Shown in pieces: positions 1 through 10,458 of a DNA stretch of 64,000 bases (the stretch's first letter is position 1; every line of letters starts with the position of its first letter). The notes under the pieces were generated by a model that did no database searches, was not told the DNA's origin, and saw only the letters and a program-made list of their open reading frames with translations. A program made the translations under genes and the position numbers. Source of the stretch: Pontederia crassipes (Eukaryota > Streptophyta > Magnoliopsida > Commelinales > Pontederiaceae); NCBI GenBank assembly GCA_030549335.1, contig CM060189.1, positions 28,977,001-29,041,000 on the forward strand. The letters run 5' to 3'.

Positions 1-139
1 GCTAAAAAATGAATCGAGTAACTAAAAGTAAAGTCTGAAATATTAAATTATAGAGAAGAGTCTATTAAAAAACTTGTTTGAAAAAGAACAAAAAAATAAA
101 TAAATAAATCATGCATACATTTGTCATTATTTTATATAG

Positions 140-229
<90 letters not shown>

Positions 230-924
230 TACTCTCTCCTACTTATGTATATATAGTATGCATGGGAATGTTATCGTCTGAAACTTTTGATTATTGTGTA
301 CATGGATTCCAATTCCAGGCTTGTCAAACACTGTTAGTTTATCTAGACGTGGGATACTTTGATCTTTATTGTCGCTAAGCAGCCTCTAAAAAGACATGGA
401 CAAGTATTGACCCAAGGTACAGGCTATCATCATTTTGTTCAGAAAAATGTTCAGACCTCTGAGAATTTGGGCACCTAACTCAAAAGCGATATTGGTGATA
501 CGAATAGGGGTATCCACTTCTCCCATTTGATCGATGTGTAGGACATAAATAATAGTTGTGTGTTTGTCCATGGATTGCTGATTAGGCCAGCACCACGATA
601 TGGTGAAGTGCTCGGTGGCAGATAGCATTAGTAAAATATTGGCACCCAGAGAGGGGGGAGTATGGATTCCACAAGGCCACCATCAGCTGTTTTCTTTAAT
701 GGTGCAGACATGCAAGAGGATCATGGAGCTCTTTTGCTCCCCCTATCTCCATTGTTTCCAATAAGTTGGCAGCTTGGTGCTCGAAGCTTTGATGTGGGCA
801 CACACTTGGTTTCCATCTTTACTGGGTGGATAGTACCCTAATTGGCTTATCTCATGTTTATCTAGTGGTATATGGGTCTGTGCCTCTCTTTATACTGTGT
901 TGGGGATAAGTTTCCAATTCATCT
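1..924. other. Left-edge non-coding stretch
   Basis: No gene is supported here. Short open frames exist, for example on the minus strand near 386-628, but they match no family I recognise. The part from about 660 to 920 reads like transcribed or UTR-like sequence, without a defined gene. The only distinct structure is the GA microsatellite listed separately. Confidence 0.4.
146..226. repeat. (GA)n microsatellite
   Basis: About 80 bases of nearly pure GA dinucleotide repeat, interrupted once by an AAG step near 172-175. Confidence 0.95.
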
Positions 925-1165
925 TTCTACTAATAAAGTGTTATCAAGAGTAGTGTTCTTGACCTAGAGGAGGGGATGTGTGTGTATATACACATAATAC
1001 ACAATTTTCTACTAATAAAGTGTTATCAATATTAGTGTTCTTGACCTAGAGGAGGGGATGTGTGTGTATATACACATAATACACAATTTTCTACTAATAA
1101 AGTGTTATCAATATTAATGTTCTTGACCTAGAGGAGATGTGTGTATATATACATAATACACACGA
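925..1165. repeat. 82-bp tandem repeat, about three copies
   Basis: The phrase TTCTACTAATAAAGTG starts at 925, 1007 and 1089, an exact period of 82 bases. The first two units are almost identical. The third diverges after its first half into TG/TA-rich sequence. Each unit contains GTGTATATACACATAAT, which can fold on itself. Confidence 0.9.
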
Positions 1166-1209
1166 ACATACACACACATGTATATGTGTGTGTATATATA
1201 TAACTGCTG

Positions 1210-1309
1210 TAAGTAAAGTTTTGAGTCAAAGTGGGCTTAATTAATGACATGATTGAGTATAAGTAAAGTTTTGAATCAAAGTGGGTTTAATTAATGGCAT
1301 GATTGAAAT
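1210..1309. repeat. 50-bp tandem duplication
   Basis: Two adjacent copies of a 50-base unit beginning TAAGTAAAGTTTTGA, at 1210 and 1260, differing at only a few positions. It immediately follows the 82-bp array. Confidence 0.85.
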
Positions 1310-1589
1310 AAAGCTGAGCTCAGCTTGAATCACGTTGCGGGTGAGATGTCCTTTCAAAGAGAAATAGAGAAAAGAAATCCAAAAAAGAAGGCTTTTTCAT
1401 TGCTTGAACGATCAACTTGCTGATGACATTGGAGGCCATTTCCAGAAATGTTGCCATACTGCACTAATCTGTATGTAATTCCTGTTACTTTTACATGTAT
1501 TTCATGGATTTCATTGTTTTAGTGATCAGTGTCCTCGGCCCACTCAACAGAGTTGCATGTTTGCGTGCCTCAAGCTTGTTATTTGTCCA

Positions 1590-1591
1590 TA

Positions 1592-1625
<34 letters not shown>

Positions 1626-1641
1626 GTATATATATGTATAT
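1590..1641. repeat. (AT)n microsatellite
   Basis: TA/AT dinucleotide run with occasional G interruptions. Confidence 0.9.
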
Positions 1642-1789
1642 GGCCTTTCTCCCTAAAATAACTGTAGGAATAAGAGCTATTTAATGTATAAAAAGTGCTC
1701 CTTTGCACCTGTAGTTTGCCCTCAGAAATTAATTCAGAAAGTTCTGCACTTGGGAGATATATTAATGGTGTCATGGGCAGTATTTTAAA

Positions 1790-2582
1790 ATCACACCGAT
1801 CCGACCTCTTCAATCACAAACCGATTATTGGTCCGATTTAGTTTGGTACTAAAAACTATTTTGTGAAAAATCGGATTGAACTGGGTCAACTCGGTCAAAA
1901 TCAAAAAATCGGTTCAATTCATTTTTTTAAAAAAGTAAAAGAGATGAAATGATGAAAAACAAATAGAAAAAATAAAAGTATATTATGATATTTATGGTGG
2001 AAGAATAGGAAGATGAGAAAAATAAAAGATTATATTTTATAGAATGAATGTAAAAAAAAGATATTAGTAATAAAAAAATAAATTTGAATTTTAAAATAAA
2101 AGATAAGAAAGTAATAATAAAGTCAAATTTAAATAAAAGAGAAAATTATCATGAACTTAAATAAGATGATAAAATTTAAATCATTATAAATAATTTATAT
2201 TAAAAATTGAAACATGAATAGTAAAATTAATTTTATAGGATGAACATGAAAAGGAAATAGATAATATGAAGAAAATATTAAAATTATATAATAAAACATG
2301 GGAAGATAGTGATAAAGAAATATCTAAATAAAAAATAAAGTTATTCATGAAATTATTAAATAATCATAACTAATAAATAGTTTAAAAATATAAAAAATAA
2401 TTTATTACTATTTGATTAATTTAAAATGATGATAATATGTTTTTTATTTTATTACTTATTACCTTTTATACTTTAATTTATAATATATTTTCTTAAAATA
2501 ATACAAAAAATATTATTTTAATAAAGAATTAATTTAATCTGATCGAACCATGATCGATCGGTTCAATTATTGGGTTCGACAA
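1790..2582. mobile_element. AT-rich MITE-like element, family A
   Basis: An AT-rich core with no coding potential lies between arms rich in CCGAT/ATCGG and CGGTTCAAT words: 1796-1925 on the left and about 2540-2580 on the right, which includes a GATCGATCGGTTCAAT stretch. The same arm vocabulary and AT-rich core recur at about 59860-60482, so the two look like members of one non-autonomous DNA transposon family. I could not fix exact termini or a target duplication, and the transposase superfamily is unknown. Confidence 0.45.
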
Positions 2583-3865
2583 AGAAAAACAATGCTATCA
2601 ATTTCTAATGTTCAAGAACTTGCCAACTTATTTCATATTTCCCGGGGACGCTCATTTTGCTCCTAAACATGAGACAAGATGTGCAAGGGAGCAACGACAT
2701 ATACACAGTTTTCCAAATTCTTTTGTTTCCAAATTAGTTGTTTCACCAGAACGACGTGACGAGGTGAACACCGCTTGACATTTTTTTTATGACGTGACCG
2801 TTTTTCTCTCATTATTTTCTCACTCCCTCCTCCCTCTCTCCCTCATTATTTTTATTTTTTATATTATTAATTATTTTGAATTTATTTTTATTTTTTAATT
2901 GCTATAATTACAGACTTTTAATTAACTCTAATTTATCATTGAAATATCAACTTAAGTGGTTGAAATAATAAAAATGCTAATCTCATCACCAAAAATCATT
3001 AATCAACATATTAATTGACTATATATTAATTACACATAATTTTATAAATGGACTATATTATATATAACAAATTATTACAAATAAGATTAGTTCAATATTA
3101 TTCTTATGTTTTCTCTAAGAATATTTTACTATATTTCTGAAATATATTTTCTTATAAAAAATATTTATCATAAATATTAAATTAACTTAATATTATTTTT
3201 TTAAAAAATATATTTTATCTTCATTATTCTCATATTTTGTTGAAATATTCACTTTAATCAAATTATATTTTAATTTATTTATTACATTCGATTTCATGAA
3301 TTAATCAATCCATGTAATTATTTATGAACAGATGAATTTTAAGAATCTACCTTTTTTACTTACCAAAGGTTATGTAGAATTAAATCTCGACCTGACAGCA
3401 ATTGATATGTCAATTACCAATGCTTCCTCCCAAGACATAATAAAGAGCTTATATTCTCTCATGAAAAGACTGCGATTAGATTCTTTAGATTATCTAAATT
3501 AAAAAAAGATACGTCTAATATCCGAAATTGAAGAAAAAATGTTATTTAATATTTTGTTGGCCTGATTTTTTCCGAGGCTGTGCATGCACTTTTACAATTT
3601 TATATTTATAATAGTATTAAGAAGTACTTTATTGTATAAGTTGACACAAGTCTTATACCACTTTAATTAATGTATAATTTTGTTTGCGTAGTTAGATATG
3701 AGTTTAAGCAAACCCGGAATCAGTTATATTAATATAATTCAATCTCAGCCGATAACTCATATTATTTTTCTTTCAAACACATTTAATACTCAATGAGAAG
3801 AGGATCACACAAAGATAAATGTGTTTGATTGTAGCCAAGGCTTTTGGCGATTATTTACTTAATCC

Positions 3866-3868
<3 letters not shown>
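2583..3868. other. AT-rich non-coding stretch
   Basis: No open frame of note, no recognised repeat ends and no RNA gene. The sequence is strongly AT-rich with short poly-A and poly-T runs. Confidence 0.5.

Positions 3869-3961
<93 letters not shown>
3869..3961. repeat. Compound (CT)n(TA)n microsatellite
   Basis: About 52 bases of CT repeat pass directly into about 40 bases of TA repeat at 3921. Confidence 0.95.
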
Positions 3962-4305
3962 CATTCAAAATTTAGCAGGAACATGTCATTAAGGTTTCCA
4001 CCGGCCTACTAAGATTATTTTTTAATTAAAAAAATGGCCCAATTTTTTTGGAATTTAAATCTTTTATGCCTGAGATTGGTCATCTTTGGAGTTTTTACTT
4101 GTACTCCTACTTGTTATAATATACGTCGAGCCAACCATGCACGATGTGTGAATGCATATCCAATTTGCCTTCTTTCTCTTATCTCCACATTTGTTGTCTC
4201 TTTTGACATCTATCTACTTAATTTACATCAAATATTCCTTTGATCGTTCCATATGCTTTGCGAATTGTCTTTTGAACAACTTTCTTTAGTTCAAAGTAAG
4301 CTAAT

Positions 4306-4309
<4 letters not shown>

Positions 4310-4367
<58 letters not shown>
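4310..4367. repeat. (TA)n microsatellite
   Basis: An uninterrupted TA dinucleotide run of nearly 60 bases. Confidence 0.95.
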
Positions 4368-4369
<2 letters not shown>

Positions 4370-4454
4370 TGCACACTTTGCCTATCAGAAAAAAAGAAAA
4401 ATCCTCTTCACACCTGCACTGCCATTTGGCTCAAAATCCACCAACTATGAATTA

Positions 4455-6625
4455 AGCAACTACAGTTGTCAAGATTTGGAGCCGGAGGTCTGCTCGTGTC
4501 ACCGGAGGAAGGGGCCAAGGAGAAAGGAAAAAATGCAGAGCTTTCCTTGGAAAAAATGATAAAGCTAAAATGTATTAAGAGAAAATGGATTACAACTACT
4601 TGAACTAACAAATCAACTTGGAGATCTCAAGTCATTGGAAGAGAAACTTGATGGGAAAATCCGAGAACAAGGAGAGAAGATCGCAGAGAGATTGCAGAAA
4701 AATAGAGGAGACACACGAAATTTACCCAGGTTCACCCTTGAGATGAGGGCTACGTCCTGCAAAGAGGTTCCACTATATCGTTTAGGTTTACAGCCGCCAC
4801 ACAAAATTACATCAGAAATTAGGCTATTAATAGCCTCTCCAAACCGGATTTAAAACCCAAACAAACAGAGAAAAAACCTAATCCGAACCACACGGGCCGG
4901 CTAAACAAAAGCCCAAAATCCGTCTAGGTTTCGGGGGCGCTGCCCCCGAACCCCCGCCCGCTCACCGGCGAGCGGGGCCCCCCGAACCCCCCCTTTCGTT
5001 CGTACGCCAGCAATACTGTTAATTGGGTAATACTCAGATTCCCCTAAGCTCACGTGGGCGAACCCGGTGTGAGAAACAAGGGGCCCTGAAGTATTCACCA
5101 ACTCTAACAAAACTCACAGACATAATATCCTTATGCTGCATCTATTACCAAAGAAGACACATGGCAGCCTCAAGTTGGTGGGGACAAATCATCAAACACT
5201 ATAGCTGTAAGTTGGTATTGCTAAGAGGCACTAATCATCATCTGTCGAACATCTGCAAGAAAACATGCACGGTAGCTCGTGAGCTCACGACATCTGGATG
5301 CTCGTTGTGGCTGCTTGAAGAACCGGAGATGAACAACTCCTGATGAACACTGGAGACAAAGACGAAAGGATGCGAAAAAGAAGCAAGAAACAAAGACTAT
5401 TGATGAACTGAGCAATGAAAGGAAATGACGATGAACATAATAGCGAGAGTAGGGAAGGAAAACAAATGAAAGAAGTTACAAGAAGAAGAAGAAGATGTCG
5501 GAGGACGATCATAGAACAGAACTCCCGACCTCGACAATCCAAGAAGGAAGAAGCAACACATCGAAGGACGATCGAAGCTATGAAGAATCTCCCGACCTCG
5601 ATGAAGTTGCGATATGAAGAACTAACAGACAAGGAGAGACAAAAGAAAAACAAAGAAGAAAGAAATGCTCAACGGCAATCGATGACTCAAGAAGCCGCAA
5701 AACAAATTGGCAGAATGCGATGAACAAGGAGGAAAAATGACCAAGCGAAATGTAGAATTGAAATCGAAAATGGATAACAACTGAAGAAATTGAAAATAGG
5801 AGCCTAGAACAAAGACAAGGGAACTCTGACGACTAGATCTAGGGTGCAACGACGAAGTCAGCCAGATTGATGTCGAAGAAGAGGACTAGTTTGAAGAAGA
5901 GGAGAAATCGATGATCAACGAAGAAGTAAGAGCGGAAGAATGCAGAGAAGCTAAGAGAAGGATAGCTAAGAAAACAAACCAGGAGCGATGCCAAGATGAG
6001 CTCTGATCAAAATATGCTAGTTGAAAGTAGAATGGAAGAAAGCAAAAATAGAGGAAAATATGTCGGCGCTAGATCGGAAACGGAGAAGATGAAGTCGAAG
6101 AGAACAGAGGAAAATGGAGGAAGAAAAAGGGGAAAATGTACCCCCGATCTGGTGCACTAATGCGATTGAAGAAGGAAGGCTTCGATCTACATCTGATCTT
6201 GAAGCACCTAGGCGCCATGGAAGCCGACAGATCACTTGGCGATGAGAAGACGTAAACGACAAACTTACGACAGCAACCGCGATGATAGAGCTCGGCAGGA
6301 CCTTCAAGCGGAGGTCTGCTCATGTATTAAGAGGAAGGGATGAAGGAGAAAGGAAAAGACGTAGAGCTTTTTTAGGAGAAAATGATAAAGCTAAAATGTA
6401 TTAAGAAGAAATGGATTACAACTACTTGAACTAACAAATCACACCACCAGAGACCTATTTATAGTAATGTAAGACTGATAAGGAACTAACAATCTGACAC
6501 AAGAACTGTTACAAAAGAACAAACACAATTCGAACTATGCAATTTTGATCTGCAGCTTCTCGCTCTATTGGGATGAGACTTTGCTGGGATGAGACTGAAA
6601 GCAAACTCTCCAACAACAATCAACA
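4455..6625 (-). mobile_element. Antisense LTR-retroelement remnant
   Basis: About 145 bases at 4475-4617 recur in the same orientation at 6299-6444; both copies contain GATAAAGCTAAAATGTATTAAG and GGATTACAACTACTTGAACT. At 6000-6012, GCTCTGATCAAA resembles an antisense primer-binding site for initiator tRNA-Met. This suggests a minus-strand element whose 5' LTR is about 6013-6625, ending in CAACAATCAACA, with only a fragment of the 3' LTR left. The interior, 5110-5998, is purine-rich on the plus strand and shows no gag or polymerase motif. A solo LTR of another family has inserted into it. Confidence 0.5.
4649..5109 (-). mobile_element. Solo LTR, Copia-type, antisense
   Basis: This 461-base LTR on the minus strand starts TGTTAGAGTTGGTG and ends CATCA, and has the perfect 5-bp target duplication AAACT at 4644-4648 and 5110-5114. 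It matches the LTRs of the Copia element at 22284-26970 and the solo LTR at 27290-27748. It contains a very GC-rich block with self-complementary GGGGGCGCTGCCCCC. A solo LTR with intact duplication is the usual product of LTR-LTR recombination. Confidence 0.9.
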
Positions 6626-7964
6626 AGTTCTGTATCATTTGATATTAGCGTTGCTAATACATTGAAGAGAAATAAAGTAATTTAACCTAACTCTTTTAAT
6701 GGATTGAAAAAGAATATAAGTGCAATTAGACAAGAAATTGGACATAACAGACATATAAATCCTATTAAGAAAAGGAATTGATATTAGATTACGGATATGA
6801 ATATCTATTTGACCAAGATTATGATTTGAATTTGAGAAGAATTAAAAGTATGGTTGGAAATAACGAATAATAAGAAAAAAATAAATTCTATTAGAAGTAG
6901 GAATTGTGATTTGATTAGAAATGTGAATTTGAAATTGAATTGAGATATAAAGATGAGTTCAATGGGTATAGGATTCTCAAATAAAATAAGATTGATAATT
7001 TTTACCTTTAGAATTAAAAATAATAATATTAATTATTTAAATACAAAAGGTTAGATGATAAAATATTATTATATTATTCAAAAATTTGAAAAAATGAAAG
7101 AAAGAAATTGATAAAATAAAAGTATAATGTGATTGAGAAAGTTATTGATTAGAGTAAAAGATAAAAAAGATTTTGACCGAGATTATGATTAAGATAATAA
7201 TTAAAAATTAAAACTAAAATTAATTAATGAGATATAAATTAAGTGAAAAAATAAAGATTAACCTAGAATTTATTTAAAATTTCAATTTGAATCAAACTCT
7301 ACACCAAAGTATAATTAAGGTAAAAAAATATGTTGAATTCTTTCCTACATCAGGAGGCAAATTTTTGTACCACAATATATCCTTCTCTACTTGTTTGAAC
7401 GCAAACCCAAGCACATCAGTAGACAAATACTAGACCAACTCAAAGTCCCAACATCAGGTAATGTCCAAGAGTTGGTTTGCTCACAATTCAAGGCACGATA
7501 TGAAGTAATCGTCAAACCCATTTATGGAGAAAATTGAAGAGGATTCGTAGTTAATTTTTTAGTCAACTTAAAATACTTAGGGATCTTTGCACCAATGATT
7601 TTCATCAATATAAACCCATAAGACTCTTGTTTTCTAAATAGATTATTGTATGAATCAAATTTGAATTGAATTGCTTAAGTTATCGTATCGAAAGTAAGAC
7701 CAAAAGTCACGTCGAAAATAGGTTAATCATACAAGACAATTACAACTAAAAAGCACCACATAATACGAAGAGAATACATAAATAAAAGCATTCCAAACAT
7801 TCTAAACTTCAAAACATAAACTAAAACAAACATCAATTAGATCCTAATTTATTATAATGAAAGTTGTTTAGTTGCAATCAGAGTTGTGATTAAGTTTATA
7901 AATTTTAGAACTTACCTAAGGAAGTGTTGATGTGGGGTATTCTACTCCTCACTTGTTCATCTTT
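6626..7964. other. AT-rich non-coding stretch
   Basis: No gene, RNA or clear transposon end was recognised. The sequence is purine-rich and AT-rich, with decayed open frames only. Confidence 0.45.
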
Positions 7965-8460
7965 CGCTACAAGAATAATCATAAAACTTATGAAATCTTT
8001 TGTCGTCATTTTTTTGCTAATTAGTCACTAAAATTAGTAAAGACAAAACGAAAAGGAGACAACAACTTTTCTCGCTAATTATTCCTTGTTGTTTGTGAAA
8101 AAAAATTGTTGAAAAATTGTTAGCAATTTATTCGCTATTTCGTTGCTAATTAATTTCCCAATGAAATTTTGAAAAGTTAATACATTTGTCGATAGGTTTC
8201 TCAATATTTTGTTGCTATGGCATCACAAAAGGTGTCGTTAATCTTTTCACTATTTTCTCTTGTTGTGACAAAAATTTCATCAATAGGTTGTTGTTGTTTT
8301 TTGCTAAAATTTTTAAAAGTTAATAATAGTTTTCTTAATGTTTTGTCGCTATGGCGTTGCTAATTTGTCACTATTTTCGTCCCTTTTTTGTATCTAGTTG
8401 CGACAAAAAATTTGACACAATTTTGTCCCTATGTTGTAGCAAACTTGTCCAAATTTTCAA
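7965..8460. repeat. Subterminal-type short repeats
   Basis: The words GTCGCTA, GTTGCTAA, TCGCTAATT and their variants recur many times in about 450 bases, the pattern of a transposon subterminal region. At 7965 the string CGCTACAAGAA resembles a mutated CACTA terminus (CACTACAAGAA). I found no matching opposite end, so this is at most a fragment of a CACTA-like element. Confidence 0.35.
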
Positions 8461-9575
8461 AATAATATTTATAAAAATAAAAAAATACATTTACATTTAG
8501 TTAAATTCATAATAATTCACATAACATAAGTAATACAAAATACTGTAAAGTTGCATAGCAAAGTCATATAATATATATGTCCAAAGAGACAAAGACTATT
8601 GTGACAAAATATAGTAAATATTATAAATACATCCAAATATCATAAGTTTGATATAAATCATATAATCCTACTAATCACGACCCGAATCATATGGCAGTCT
8701 GGCTCTATCACACATATAACTCATTATCGTGTCAAACATTGTCATATGCAGTTCTTAACATATGTCTCTAATTCACTCAAAGGAACCGAAGGAGGAATGT
8801 CACCCAAATCGGATGACAGACCAAGAATAGAAGAAACACTCACAATGGAAGATTACAAAGGACCTATACTATGACGTCTCCCTATACTAGTAAGTTTGGA
8901 ACACTTTTCCTTGAGAATGATATTAATTATAAAAATAATCGCAATAAGAAGTACCATTAAATCTAAATAATTTAGACATTGAAAGTTTTTGAAACATACA
9001 ATACCATGTTTTGCTTCTAGATGATAACTTCACAATCCTTTTATTGTTGTGTATCTCTTTATACACATCTCGATCACAGACAATACCTCACTTTTTCTAG
9101 AATAAACATTATAAATGTTATTGTGCAAGTGAATTAAAAATGAATTTATAAGCATTTCATATGATAAACCATATTTTTTTTAAAAAAAATAGAGATAATG
9201 AAAAGAACAAGAAAGAGAAGGACAACTCCCCCCTCCCCTCCATCAGTGGGAGGGGCTCTCCTTCATCAATTTCTAACAAATTTCCATTGTCACCACGAGT
9301 ACATACAATCCGAGTCGCGCTAACTTGACACCCAAATCAAGTTCTCTTAACCTATTGAATCCTTCCGAACTCTGTCTGGGTTCCAAGAAACCTAGGTTTT
9401 GTCATTGAAATATGTTACTATTTAGATACTCATTTATTCACAAATTAAAATTAGAGATCCGAATTATGAAAATTGATAAATTTTGAGAGGCATTGTTGAA
9501 ATTTATCTCTAAGTTTTTACTCCTCTCTTAAATTTTAAGCACATGTAACATCAAAATTCAACTCCTCCTGTGAAT
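8461..9575. other. AT-rich non-coding stretch
   Basis: No gene or repeat boundary was recognised. Confidence 0.4.
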
Positions 9576-9578
9576 CTA

Positions 9579-10315
9579 GGCTGCGTTTGGTACGAGAATA
9601 TTGAGAGAACATTAGTTCTCGAGAACTAATTGATTTGATAGAAAAGTTTGGGTTGGTGTTTGGATGAAAAAGTGTAATGATGAGGATTTAAAAAGTTGAT
9701 GTGATGCATAAGTTTTAGTGGGTGTTTGGATAAAAAAGGAGAACTAAGAATATAATTTATTATTTTATGAAGTATAAAATTGTAATAAATAAGAATATGT
9801 TATTAATATTATAATTTACGTAAATCATTATATTGTTAATATTATTTTTATTTATTTTGATTAAATCTTTTAAATATTATTAATATTACAATTTACATAC
9901 AAATATAATATATATTTTTTAAAAAATAATTGAATAGTTTAATTAATAAAATTTTTATTAATTATCAGAACTAATTATTTTATAATTTTTAATTAATACA
10001 TTTAATAAATTATTTTATAATATCCCTAATCATGTATTAATATATTCTAAATTATATAACCCAAACATTATAAAACAATTAAAAAATAGATGAAATTTGA
10101 AAAAAAAAGTCAAAGAAGATGGCTGAAATGACATGAAATTGAAAAAAAACCAAATGTTCTTACCTTCGGCAAGAACTTTCGGCCGGAACAGTTGGCCAAA
10201 TGTTCCGGCCGAAGTCACGTGACGGGAAATGTTCCGGCCAAATGTTCCCGTCACCCCATGCGTTTGGCAGAACAATCGAAAACATTCGATTTTTTCTGTG
10301 TTGCGAAACGCAGCC
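9579..10315. mobile_element. Harbinger/Tourist-type MITE
   Basis: The left end GGCTGCGTTTGG and right end GCGAAACGCAGCC form terminal inverted repeats, flanked by the 3-bp duplication CTA at 9576-9578 and 10316-10318. The 737-base body has an AT-rich core and no transposase. The right subterminal part, read in reverse complement, contains CGATTGTTCTGCCAAAC and nearby GGAACATTT words. The left end of the full Harbinger element at 50889 has the closely similar TGATTGTTCTGCCAAAC and GTTCTGG words. This supports it as a non-autonomous relative of that element. Confidence 0.8.
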
Positions 10316-10458
10316 CTAGTGTAAATTTTCATAGAGTAAAACCTCTTGTCCTAACCAACTTTTCAAATGGCTCATTTCTCAAAATAAATTCACCTTACAT
10401 TCTCTAAGGTGCATACTCAAGTGAATTTGGAACCTTGTAAATATTATAATTGATAAGT

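Noticed and set aside
5285-6323. Ser/Phe-rich minus-strand frames in the LTR remnant
   Set aside because: They come from purine-rich low-complexity sequence and have no gag, protease or polymerase motif.
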